6,132 nucleotides of DNA from Anaerobacillus sp. (GTDB lineage Bacteria > Bacillota > Bacilli > Bacillales_H > Anaerobacillaceae). Below are positions 1-6,003 of the stretch, one piece after another. The DNA lies in assembly GCA_007120055.1 (NCBI GenBank), contig SKOL01000259.1, positions 1 to 6,132 of the forward strand, read 5' to 3'. Both the position numbers and the translations under genes were made by a program. Position 1 is the first letter of the stretch, and each line of letters opens with the position of its first letter. The notes under the pieces were generated by a model that searched no databases, was not told where the DNA came from, and saw nothing but the letters and a program-made list of their open reading frames with translations.

Positions 1-626
1 TGTTTATGATCCTCGGCATTGGGCTTGATACGTTTTTAATCTTAACCGGGTATATAGTTGGAATGATCCTTTTATCTAAGGTGAAACAAACAGCTAAAAA
101 CAATGAAAACGACATAGACGACCAAAATAGTCGAGAAGTGCCTCTGCCCTCATTAACAGCTAAACAAGCATTGAAGAGATTTATCGTGGCTGCGATTTTC
201 ATCTTGGTTACTGGATCACTTTTAACAGTTGTTGGTGACAGAATTGCAGTCGTTACTGGTTTAGGAGCGAGTTTTGTCGGAAGTTTCTTACTTGCTGCAT
301 CAACATCCCTACCAGAAGCTGTAGCCTGCTTTGTTGCCTGTAGACTAAGGAACTTTAATTTAGCTATCGGGTCAATATTAGGGAGTAATTTATTTAACAT
401 TTTAATTCTTTGTGGTACAGATATCTTTTATCGAACAGGTCCATTGTTATTGCATGTAGATCCTGTTCATGAACTTACAGCTTCTCTAGTAATATTTTTG
501 TATGTAGTCACGTTTTATTTACTTATTCGTATTAAAGCGAAAACTCCCATCCGCTATTCAATACCATCGTTAATAATTGTATTTTCTTATATTGTGACAA
601 GTTACTATATTTTTATTTACTCGTAA
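1..626 (+). CDS. Sodium/calcium exchanger (CaCA) family membrane protein, C-terminal part
   Basis: This is an integral membrane antiporter that should exchange Ca2+ or another cation for Na+, H+ or K+ across the cytoplasmic membrane; the substrate cannot be told from sequence. The reading frame is open to the left edge, so the ATG at base 6 is probably internal and the N-terminal half with the alpha-1 repeat is missing. Counting from that ATG, a hydrophobic segment (residues 5-24) leads into a hydrophilic acidic loop (about 28-50). The alpha-2 repeat follows at about 87-137. It contains the STSLPE motif (99-104), where the family usually has GTSLPE, and GSILGSNLFN (122-131), the signature with cation-binding polar residues. 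Two more hydrophobic helices end the protein at a TAA. CaCA proteins of this type are usually 300-350 residues, so about one third is missing. Family assignment is firm. Confidence 0.9.
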   Translation, partial: FMILGIGLDTFLILTGYIVGMILLSKVKQTAKNNENDIDDQNSREVPLPSLTAKQALKRFIVAAIFILVTGSLLTVVGDRIAVVTGLGASFVGSFLLAASTSLPEAVACFVACRLRNFNLAIGSILGSNLFNILILCGTDIFYRTGPLLLHVDPVHELTASLVIFLYVVTFYLLIRIKAKTPIRYSIPSLIIVFSYIVTSYYIFIYS

Positions 627-648
627 CTTATTTTGAATGCTTGTAGGG

Positions 649-689
649 AAATGGTTTTCGTTATATAATTCAGTCAAATTAAGCCATTT
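649..689 (+). terminator. Weak hairpin after the exchanger gene
   Basis: Bases 649-657 (AAATGGTTT) pair with 681-689 (AAGCCATTT) over 9 bp with one G-T wobble, around a 23-base loop. A run of six T (696-701) lies 6 bases beyond the stem. The loop is long and the T run is offset, and the right arm touches the -35 box of the next promoter. It is therefore at best a poor terminator and may be coincidental. Confidence 0.25.
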
Positions 690-714
690 GAAACATTTTT
701 TGTTTAGTATCGTA
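689..714 (+). promoter_or_regulatory. ECF sigma-W-type promoter of the TelA operon
   Basis: The -35 element TGAAAC (689-694) is followed by a spacer of exactly 16 bases (695-710) and a -10 element CGTA (711-714, continuing as CGTATT). This matches the Bacillus sigma-W consensus TGAAAC-N16-CGTA. The spacer begins with A and then six T (696-701), a T tract often seen just after the -35 box of ECF promoters. Transcription should start near 721-723, giving a short leader before the AGGAGG at 733-738. CGTA favours sigma-W over sigma-M (CGTC) or sigma-X (CGAC). A sigma-A reading (TTGAAA 688-693, TATTAT 713-718) needs a 19-base spacer and is less convincing. Confidence 0.8.
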
Positions 715-746
715 TTATTTAATATAGGGAATAGGAGGGGTTAACT

Positions 747-1772
747 ATGGAAGAAAAAAACTCATTTAATATAGACATAGACCATAAAGTAAAAGAATAC
801 TTTACACCGTTAAATGAAGAACAAGATGTCGATAAGCTACTTGAAAAACTAAACGATTTAGGAACTGAAGCTCAAAAAGATGCTGGGGAATCGTTAGAAG
901 CATTAAAGCGCCCTGTTAAAGAAATGATGGATCAACCGAACAATGAACTTCCGCAAAATTTACACCGCTTAAAAGAAATCGTTGGCGAACTTGAACCAAG
1001 CCACTTGAAAAAAGGGCAAGTTCAAAGTTTCTTTGATCGCTTACTAAAAAGAAACCCGATGGAACAATATGCAAGAAAATATAAAACTGTTGAAGCACAA
1101 GTCGAAAATATCATTGAAGCTTTACTCGTCGGTAAAGATAAGCTTCAAGAAGATACTGTCATGCTCCACCAACTAAAAGAAGTAGCAATCACAAGAATTA
1201 ATGGACTAAATGAACAAATTGAAGTGGGAAAACAGTTAAATAATATGTTAGAAGCTAAAATGACTGAAGAAGATTGGCAAGGAAATAAACAATCACTACA
1301 AAAAGGTCAGCAAAAAGTTATTTCTAGAATTAAAAATATGTCTCAAGCAGTCCTCGTTTTACAACAGTCTCTAGCTAGCGTCGACTTAATCGTCGAAAAT
1401 AATGAGAAGCTTGAAGAAGCTATTTTTAATGCGATTACAATGACAAAAAACATTATTACCGTCACAGCTTCGATCCAACTTGCATTAGGAAATCAAAAGA
1501 CGGTCATTGATGCTGTGAAAAACGTTAATGAAGCTACTGAAGCAATGCTTCTATCCAATGCCCAAGCGCTAAAATCTAATACCGAAGATACATTAAAAAT
1601 GTTAGAAGAACCTGCGATTGCTATTGAAACATTTAAAAAAGCTTATGAAGATGTTTATGCTGCGATTCAGTTAACAGAAAGCTCAAATGAACGAATTATT
1701 AATAGTGGAAAAAGATTCATTCATGAGCTCGATGAACTGAATCATCAAATGAAACAAAAATTATTAGAATAA
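747..1772 (+). CDS. TelA-family toxic anion resistance protein (YaaN/YceH-like)
   Basis: This is a cytoplasmic, almost wholly alpha-helical protein of 341 residues in the TelA/KlaA family. The family was named for tellurite resistance, but its biochemical role is not settled; in bacilli its members belong to cell-envelope stress responses. The family-typical segments are RNPMEQYARKY (102-112), the long coiled-coil-like stretch that follows, NNEKLEEAI (218-226), and ALGNQKTVIDAVKNVNEAT (246-264) near the C-terminus. There is no signal peptide or membrane segment. The length is slightly below the usual 360-400 residues, mainly because the N-terminus is short. The start is well supported: AGGAGG at 733-738 lies 8 bases before the ATG. 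It is the first gene behind the sigma-W-type promoter and is separated by 19 bases from the next gene, so the two are probably co-transcribed. Family assignment is firm and the physiological role is inferred. Confidence 0.9.
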   Translation: MEEKNSFNIDIDHKVKEYFTPLNEEQDVDKLLEKLNDLGTEAQKDAGESLEALKRPVKEMMDQPNNELPQNLHRLKEIVGELEPSHLKKGQVQSFFDRLLKRNPMEQYARKYKTVEAQVENIIEALLVGKDKLQEDTVMLHQLKEVAITRINGLNEQIEVGKQLNNMLEAKMTEEDWQGNKQSLQKGQQKVISRIKNMSQAVLVLQQSLASVDLIVENNEKLEEAIFNAITMTKNIITVTASIQLALGNQKTVIDAVKNVNEATEAMLLSNAQALKSNTEDTLKMLEEPAIAIETFKKAYEDVYAAIQLTESSNERIINSGKRFIHELDELNHQMKQKLLE

Positions 1773-1791
1773 TTGGTAAGGAGAAACTGTT

Positions 1792-2697
1792 ATGCCTTTA
1801 TTCAACCGTTTATTGGAGATCCCTTTATTTGAAAATTGGCTTCCTGATCGACTTAAACCTGTAAAAGATGAGTTTATTTCTGACCAATATAGTCAAACGC
1901 TCCTTACAGAAACAGAAAACTTTATTAATGAAATCATTAATCTGTCTGATATGGAAAGAATTAATCGCCATTTCAAAAAGAACACCTCTCAAGTAAAGAT
2001 TAACTTAAAAATTAAAAAAAAGAGGATGAGATTAGACTTTGGCGACCAAAAACGATCTGAAGCCCCAATAAAGAAGAGAATCATTATTGATGTCTATCGA
2101 AAAATATATAAAGCTAAAAATGGGGTCGGTAAAGTTACAGAAGCAACCATTTACTACACTTACCAAGGGCAATCTTTCGTCCGTTCAGTGAAGCGATCAC
2201 CTTATTTAAGAAGTATTTTTTATAAACTAGACATGTTAGATGATGCTTTAATTGGTAGATTGGTTAAAGAAAATGAGCTGCAAGTAAGGCCTGACACGAA
2301 TAGTCCCCCGACGGAAAAACAAGAAGAAATTAAGGCGTTGCTCGTTGAAATTAAAAGAATTACAAAACAAAACGTAAGTTTATCCGTCGATCCAATTATC
2401 GAAAATAGATTGGCTCATATTATCGGGCATATTGACATTATCACTCCAGATTTTCACTTACTTGATGTAGAAGAAAGGCATATGTTAAAAAGAATTCTTC
2501 GGGAAGACTTACCTAACTTACTACATTCTTATTTAGCACTTACCAATCAGCAGCAATTAGAACAGAAGGAAAATATTTTTGTGGCATTATCAAGAATTGA
2601 ACTAAAGATACTTGCTCTTATTAAAGAAATGGAAAAGATGAAACTAGAGCGAATGGAACATTTATTAAGATTAAATAAAGTTCGCTATGATAAATAA
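1792..2697 (+). CDS. Uncharacterised protein, second gene of TelA operon; XpaC-like C-terminus possible
   Basis: I do not recognise this 301-residue protein with certainty. It starts with an amphipathic segment (residues 1-23, alternating hydrophobic residues with two Pro). A strongly basic stretch follows (72-107, rich in Lys and Arg), then a beta-like section (95-135). A predicted helical C-terminal half (175-298) contains the pattern LREDLPNLLHSYLAL (236-250) followed by a long charged helix. That pattern resembles the C-terminal part of XpaC/YaaM-type proteins, which in Bacillus subtilis are encoded next to the TelA homologue YaaN; this resemblance is from memory and weak. There is no signal peptide or membrane helix, so it is probably cytoplasmic or peripheral on the membrane through the basic face. 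AAGGAG (1778-1783) lies 8 bases before the ATG, and the gap to the TelA gene is 19 bases, which points to a shared transcript and sigma-W control. Confidence 0.85.
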   Translation: MPLFNRLLEIPLFENWLPDRLKPVKDEFISDQYSQTLLTETENFINEIINLSDMERINRHFKKNTSQVKINLKIKKKRMRLDFGDQKRSEAPIKKRIIIDVYRKIYKAKNGVGKVTEATIYYTYQGQSFVRSVKRSPYLRSIFYKLDMLDDALIGRLVKENELQVRPDTNSPPTEKQEEIKALLVEIKRITKQNVSLSVDPIIENRLAHIIGHIDIITPDFHLLDVEERHMLKRILREDLPNLLHSYLALTNQQQLEQKENIFVALSRIELKILALIKEMEKMKLERMEHLLRLNKVRYDK

Positions 2698-2779
2698 CTT
2701 TTTCATGTAGCTGTTTTCCTTATCTTACTTCTCGGAAAATCGTTCTACTTTTAACACACTTAACATTTACAAAAAAACG

Positions 2780-2814
2780 TTGTTAGATTAAGATAATTGT
2801 ATAAATATTCTAAC
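2780..2814 (+). promoter_or_regulatory. Candidate promoter region with inverted repeat upstream of the MBL hydrolase
   Basis: The 139-base gap before the hydrolase holds TTGTTA (2780-2785) and TATAAA (2800-2805) or TAAATA (2802-2807), with spacers of 14 or 16 bases, so neither pairing is a good sigma-A promoter. A 6-bp inverted repeat, GTTAGA (2782-2787) and TCTAAC (2809-2814), brackets the -10 region and could be an operator. No convincing terminator for the preceding operon is visible, so read-through is possible. Confidence 0.3.
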
Positions 2815-2836
2815 TTTTAATTTCAAGGGGGAGAAA

Positions 2837-3778
2837 ATGAAGAAAAAACCATTTGATTTAGGTAATCGAATCCATTTAATTGATGGCTTTGATTTAGGAA
2901 TTCCTAGTAGAACAGGTACATATGTCATTAATGAAGATGAACTAACTTTAGTAGAAACGGGACCAAGTATGAGCGTTCCTTACATTTTAAATGGATTAAA
3001 GCAGCTTAACATCGACCCAGCTGATATTAAGTATATTATTGTTACGCATATTCACTTAGACCATGCTGGTGGTGCAGGCCTTCTATTAAAAGATTGTCCG
3101 AACGCCAAAGTCGTTGTACACCCTAAAGGAGCCCGTCATTTAGCAGATCCTTCTAGATTAATTCAAGGGGCAAAGGCCGTTTATGGAGATGATTTCGAAC
3201 GACTATTTGAACCGATTTTACCTATACCTGAAGAAAAACTAATCATAAAAGAAGATGGTGATACGTTATATTTAAGTGAAAATTGCCAACTGACGTTTTA
3301 CCATACACGAGGCCATGCCGATCATCATTTTAGCATTTATGATCCTGTTAGTAACGGTATTTTCACAGGAGATACGGTTGGGGTTAGATACGATCAACTA
3401 AAGGAATTCGAGTTTTATTTGCCTTCGACTACACCAAATCAGTTTCGCCCTGATGAAATGATCGCGTCTCTCGAAAAAATTGTAAATGAACTCAAGGTAG
3501 ATACGATTTATTTCGGACACTTTGGCCCCTCAAATCAGCCAATGGAGGTATATAAACAAATCAAATATTGGCTACCAAAATTTTTAGAGACTGGAGAAAA
3601 AGTACGGGATAAAGGAAACGGTCATGAACAACTATGTGAGGAATTATTAACTTTAGTTCAAAACTTCATTCATGAAAAAAACATTCCTGAAACCCACCAT
3701 GTTTATGAAGTAATTAACGTAGACTTACAAGTTTGTTCAATGGGGATTATCGATTATCTAGAAAAAAGAAATAAGTGA
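2837..3778 (+). CDS. MBL-fold metallo-hydrolase
   Basis: This is a cytoplasmic hydrolase of 313 residues in the metallo-beta-lactamase superfamily (GloB-like, COG0491 type). The binuclear metal site is complete: HIHLDH at 71-76 gives His71, His73, Asp75 and His76. His160 (in TRGHADHH), Asp179 (in FTGDT) and His228 (in FGHFG) supply the remaining ligands. The strand-end motif reads VETG (39-42), where many relatives have DTG. A C-terminal helical region (about 235-312) follows the fold, with a conserved-looking LQVCSMGIIDYLEK end that is unlike lactamases and probably shapes the substrate pocket or dimer. The substrate cannot be predicted; thioester, lactone or glutathione-type substrates are all possible. 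The start has a strong AGGGGGAG ribosome binding site just upstream (about 2826-2833). The gene appears to be monocistronic, because the next gene is on the other strand. Confidence 0.9.
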   Translation: MKKKPFDLGNRIHLIDGFDLGIPSRTGTYVINEDELTLVETGPSMSVPYILNGLKQLNIDPADIKYIIVTHIHLDHAGGAGLLLKDCPNAKVVVHPKGARHLADPSRLIQGAKAVYGDDFERLFEPILPIPEEKLIIKEDGDTLYLSENCQLTFYHTRGHADHHFSIYDPVSNGIFTGDTVGVRYDQLKEFEFYLPSTTPNQFRPDEMIASLEKIVNELKVDTIYFGHFGPSNQPMEVYKQIKYWLPKFLETGEKVRDKGNGHEQLCEELLTLVQNFIHEKNIPETHHVYEVINVDLQVCSMGIIDYLEKRNK

Positions 3779-3815
3779 GTGCATCTCATAATCACCTAAA
3801 ATGAGCCATATCAAA

Positions 3816-3855
3816 CTATATGTAGTAGCCAGCGGTTTAACGCAACTACATATAG
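3816..3855. repeat. Perfect 11-bp inverted repeat (hairpin)
   Basis: CTATATGTAGT (3816-3826) and ACTACATATAG (3845-3855) are exact inverted repeats around an 18-base loop. The loop contains a small inner GCG/CGC pair (3832-3834 with 3841-3843). It lies 38 bases after the stop of the hydrolase gene. No T run follows on either strand, so it is not a standard intrinsic terminator. It could be a transcript-stabilising 3' hairpin or a protein-binding site. Confidence 0.7.
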
Positions 3856-3905
3856 ACACTTAATGGCGATAATATTGAATTATGAAATTCATTAAAGTAA
3901 ACAAC

Positions 3906-3988
3906 AAAAAATGGTGGTTGGGTTCTCAAGATCCACTTTAAAATTGTAACGAATTTTAAAGGCTCACTCAAGAAGCTTGGCCACCATT
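3906..3988 (-). terminator. Possible terminator of the guanylate-kinase-like gene, formed by copy A
   Basis: On the - strand, ATGGTGG (3987-3981) pairs with CCACCAT (3917-3911), and the stem runs directly into a T tract (complement of 3911-3906). That is the arrangement of an intrinsic terminator for the gene ending at 4021. The enclosed region is about 63 bases and holds a second hairpin, which is unusually large for a terminator. On the + strand, a T run (4014-4019) is present but lies 26 bases after the stem. Confidence 0.35.
3910..3988 (+). repeat. Structured intergenic element, copy A
   Basis: Outer arms 3910-3924 and 3974-3988 pair over 15 positions, five of them G-T wobbles, which stay paired only in a + strand RNA. 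Inside is a perfect 10-bp hairpin, CTTTAAAATT (3936-3945) and AATTTTAAAG (3952-3961), with loop GTAACG. The enclosed 50 bases (3925-3974) align without gaps to copy B at 5875-5924 with about 40 identities, best over the segment from CGAATTTTA to CTCAAGAA. The arms have no sequence similarity to those of copy B. It lies in the convergent gap between the MBL hydrolase and the guanylate-kinase-like gene. Confidence 0.75.
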
Positions 3989-4020
3989 AAATGTCTAAGA
4001 ATCGCTGTGACGCTTTTTTA

Positions 4021-4599
4021 TTACTTCGTTTTTTCGAGCAAAAATTTCTCCATTGCTTGCGTCACTTCAAACACTGTGTGCGATAACTCGTAATTTTGAA
4101 TAGAAAATTCACATTGCTCTCTGTACTGTAAATCTTGGTCAAAGTGTGCTAAATGCAATTCAATCTCCTCTTCTGAGTTACCTCGCTCTTTTTGACGTTT
4201 GATTACTGTATCACGATCAGCATGTACAAATATACGAACAACTTTATCTCCAAAATTCTTCCTAATCTGTTCTGTCCCTTCAATATTTAAAACGAGATAA
4301 ATACAGCCTTTTTGTTGAAAACGATCAATAATATCTTGTTCCTTAATTCCGTAAAGGTTACCATCTATTTCAACACTCTCAAAAAACTCTTCGTTTTTTT
4401 CAGCTGCTAAAAACTCTTCTCGAGAAATATAATGATAGTCACGCCCCTCTACTTCATAATGACGTTTTTTTCTCGTAGTGTATGAAACAACGGTTTTCAT
4501 TTGTAGTGTGTCTCCGGCTAATTTTGAAACAGTTTTTCTACCTGATCCGTCTGGGCCAGTAAAAACAAAAATCATTTCTTTTTCCTTTAAGTTGTACAT
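4021..4599 (-). CDS. Guanylate-kinase-like protein with altered P-loop
   Basis: This P-loop nucleoside-monophosphate kinase-like protein is closest to guanylate kinase, which phosphorylates GMP to GDP with ATP. Numbering from the first possible ATG (4608), the GMP-binding part is well kept: SYTTRKKR (42-49), GRDYHY (55-60), and FFESVEIDGNLYG (75-87). The P-loop reads GPDGSGRKT (18-26), while Gmk normally has GPSGxGKGT or GPSGxGKST. Arg24 thus replaces the Walker A lysine, and a Lys sits one position later. The length (192-195 residues) is near normal for Gmk. The start is uncertain. The ATG at 4608 abuts the GGAGGG site with no spacing, the ATG at 4599 has a 9-10 base spacing and is preferred, and the ATG at 4575 has its own AAAGGA and would give a typical MIFVFTG start. 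It may be a paralogue of the housekeeping gmk. Fold is firm; activity is doubtful. Confidence 0.87.
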   Translation of the reverse strand: MYNLKEKEMIFVFTGPDGSGRKTVSKLAGDTLQMKTVVSYTTRKKRHYEVEGRDYHYISREEFLAAEKNEEFFESVEIDGNLYGIKEQDIIDRFQQKGCIYLVLNIEGTEQIRKNFGDKVVRIFVHADRDTVIKRQKERGNSEEEIELHLAHFDQDLQYREQCEFSIQNYELSHTVFEVTQAMEKFLLEKTK

Positions 4600-4608
4600 A
4601 TACGTCAT

Positions 4609-4614
4609 CCCTCC
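4609..4614 (-). promoter_or_regulatory. Ribosome binding site deciding the guanylate-kinase-like start
   Basis: GGAGGG on the - strand (4614-4609) directly touches the ATG at 4608, leaving no room for initiation there. It sits 9-10 bases from the ATG at 4599, a usual Bacillus distance. This is why the second ATG is preferred. Confidence 0.6.
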
Positions 4615-4635
4615 ACTTAAATTTTACCCTATATA

Positions 4636-4658
4636 ATTATAGTCTAACCAATATTATA
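4636..4658 (-). promoter_or_regulatory. Candidate -10 boxes for the guanylate-kinase-like gene
   Basis: On the - strand two perfect TATAAT hexamers occur, at 4641-4636 and 4658-4653, 17 bases apart and 28-45 bases before the coding start. No good TTGACA-like -35 box is found at 16-18 bases from either, so the promoter is a suggestion only. Confidence 0.35.
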
Positions 4659-4751
4659 CACTGTGAAATTATTAAAAACTATCAATATTTCAAATTGACA
4701 TACTATTGTAAATAAAATTTGATAATAAAATCAATTCCTTATGATAATAAT

Positions 4752-4780
4752 TTCTCAAGAAGATTAAAATGTACTATAAT
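4752..4780 (+). promoter_or_regulatory. Sigma-A-type promoter for the DUF-type gene
   Basis: TTCTCA (4752-4757, four of six consensus bases) is separated by 17 bases from a perfect TATAAT (4775-4780). The expected start is near 4787, which gives a leader of about 30 bases. A perfect TTGACA further upstream (4695-4700) has no good -10 at the right distance. Confidence 0.6.
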
Positions 4781-4817
4781 AAAAAGGGAATAAATTTTTT
4801 AAAAAGTGGGGTTACTC

Positions 4818-5795
4818 ATGAATAGAAAAGAAGCATCTAATCATATTGGAAAACCGATTCGTGTGATTGATCCACTGCTAGGTAGTTATATAGGGGAGTT
4901 AGTCGATATTATTGCAGAGCCACGTAAACCTTGGCGTGGGATTGTTAAAATAAATGCCATTGAACAATATCCTGTTCAAAATTTATCCGATATAAAAAAC
5001 GAAGTAATTACTCGACCACCTTTTACTAGTGGAGAAACATATGAAATTACAGGTTCAAAAATTGAACCTGTGAATGTTGATGATCTGGAATTAAATTTCG
5101 AAGCATCTTTACGTACTGCATTATTAAACGAAATAAGTCATTTCAACATGGAAAAAGAGAAAGTCTCACATGTTTTAAATGAACTGCAAAATGAACTACA
5201 GAAAATAGATCCATCATACACAATTCAGTCATCAAGAGAAGCGGATTATCAATATTATACGATTTTTAAAAACAGCAAAGATATTTATTTAAACGATCAA
5301 AATAATAATTTAATACCTTTAAGTAACTGTCCTTTTGAATTTGAAATTAATGTGAACGGACATTGGCATACTGTTCAGTACGATGATGAATTATCATTTG
5401 TTGACGATCAAACAACAAATTATGAAGTTGCTGAAGGAGATCAAATTCGGATAAATAAACAACAATTTGATCCTTATCACATTTTTATTAACGAACTTGA
5501 AAAACCTGCTTTAGATTCTTTAACTAATGGCTTAAAAAAATATGAAATGTCTCATGAACATTGTGTAAACTGCCATAATACTTTATTAAATCAATATTTA
5601 GCTACTAATGATGATAAATACTTTAAAGGGGTCAATTTCATTTCATACCAAAACAAAAATGAAACGTTAATAGTGCAGCATCATTATGAAAGAGAAATAT
5701 GTACTGATGGTCAAGATGTCACGTATGATCGTTTTGAGTTTACTAACGACAAAGGTAGACGGCTATTAATGACATATACGACTGAAAGTTCATAA
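4818..5795 (+). CDS. Uncharacterised Bacillus-type protein, possibly DUF2777, with HxHCxxCH cluster
   Basis: The function is unknown. The 325-residue protein has no signal peptide or membrane helix and should be cytoplasmic. The N-terminal part (1-85) looks like a small beta-barrel, with IGKPIRVID, a GELVDIIAEP segment and KPWRGIVKI (37-45). It resembles proteins annotated as DUF2777 in Bacillus, an assignment I make from memory and hold loosely. A helical segment (95-130) follows, then acidic, Asn-rich beta-like sequence. Near the C-terminus HEHCVNCH (246-253) gathers two Cys and three His within eight residues, suggesting a metal site. It contains CxxCH, but without export a c-type haem is unlikely. 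The ATG at 4818 is chosen because GTGGGG (4806-4811) sits 6 bases before it as ribosome binding site; the in-frame GTG at 4806 is part of that site. It is transcribed divergently from the guanylate-kinase-like gene. Confidence 0.85.
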   Translation: MNRKEASNHIGKPIRVIDPLLGSYIGELVDIIAEPRKPWRGIVKINAIEQYPVQNLSDIKNEVITRPPFTSGETYEITGSKIEPVNVDDLELNFEASLRTALLNEISHFNMEKEKVSHVLNELQNELQKIDPSYTIQSSREADYQYYTIFKNSKDIYLNDQNNNLIPLSNCPFEFEINVNGHWHTVQYDDELSFVDDQTTNYEVAEGDQIRINKQQFDPYHIFINELEKPALDSLTNGLKKYEMSHEHCVNCHNTLLNQYLATNDDKYFKGVNFISYQNKNETLIVQHHYEREICTDGQDVTYDRFEFTNDKGRRLLMTYTTESS

Positions 5796-5862
5796 AATAT
5801 ATATCTGCCTATTTCCAGCGCTTATTTTGACTTCTCGTCAGATCTAACATGTATGTAAAATG

Positions 5863-5934
5863 TCGGTCGCTTTTCTCTCGCTTCGCTTTAAACTTCTATC
5901 GAATTTTAGAGGCTCCCTCAAGAAAAGCGACCGA
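5863..5934 (+). repeat. Structured intergenic element, copy B
   Basis: TCGGTCGCTTTTCT (5863-5876) and AGAAAAGCGACCGA (5921-5934) form a perfect 14-bp inverted repeat. Inside is a second hairpin, CTTTAAACTT (5886-5895) with AATTTTAGAG (5902-5911) and loop CTATCG, having one mismatch and one G-T wobble. The inside is homologous to copy A (50 ungapped positions, about 40 identical), while the outer arms are unrelated to those of copy A. Like copy A, it lies downstream of a + strand gene in a convergent gap. Confidence 0.78.
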
Positions 5935-5947
5935 GCATTCCTTTTTT
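5863..5947 (+). terminator. Possible terminator of the DUF-type gene, formed by copy B
   Basis: The perfect 14-bp stem of copy B is followed after 7 bases by a run of six T (5942-5947). It could end transcription of the gene stopping at 5795. The 44-base enclosed region and the offset T run make it atypical. Confidence 0.4.
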
Positions 5948-5962
5948 CACACAAAACGCTCA

Positions 5963-5985
5963 TAAAGGTGCAATGTCACCGTTTA
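5963..5985. repeat. Short hairpin upstream of the right-edge tandem repeats
   Basis: TAAAGGTG (5963-5970) pairs with CACC-TTTA (5977-5980 and 5982-5985, one bulged G) around loop CAATGT. On the - strand it lies about 75 bases after the stop of the right-edge gene and is followed by only a weak T-rich stretch, so a terminator role is possible but unproven. Confidence 0.3.
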
Positions 5986-6003
5986 GCATGTAAAAATCAA
6001 ACA

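Noticed and set aside
916..1098. A 60-codon open frame on the - strand
   Set aside because: It lies wholly inside the well-supported TelA-family gene on the other strand and has no family features.
3910..3988. A riboswitch or T-box leader interpretation of copy A
   Set aside because: It lies downstream of a gene in a convergent gap rather than upstream of a coding region, and no T-box AGGGTGG-type motif is present.
3779..4020. A CRISPR array or IS element in the repeat-bearing gap
   Set aside because: There are no regularly spaced direct repeats, no transposase fragment and no target-site duplication that I can see.
4695..4726. A second + strand promoter with perfect TTGACA at 4695-4700
   Set aside because: The best -10 candidate, GATAAT at 4721-4726, is 20 bases away, and the correctly spaced hexamer TTTGAT is poor.
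4806..4817. An earlier GTG start for the DUF-type gene
   Set aside because: The GTG forms part of the GTGGGG ribosome binding site for the ATG at 4818, and the four extra residues look unlike a conserved start.
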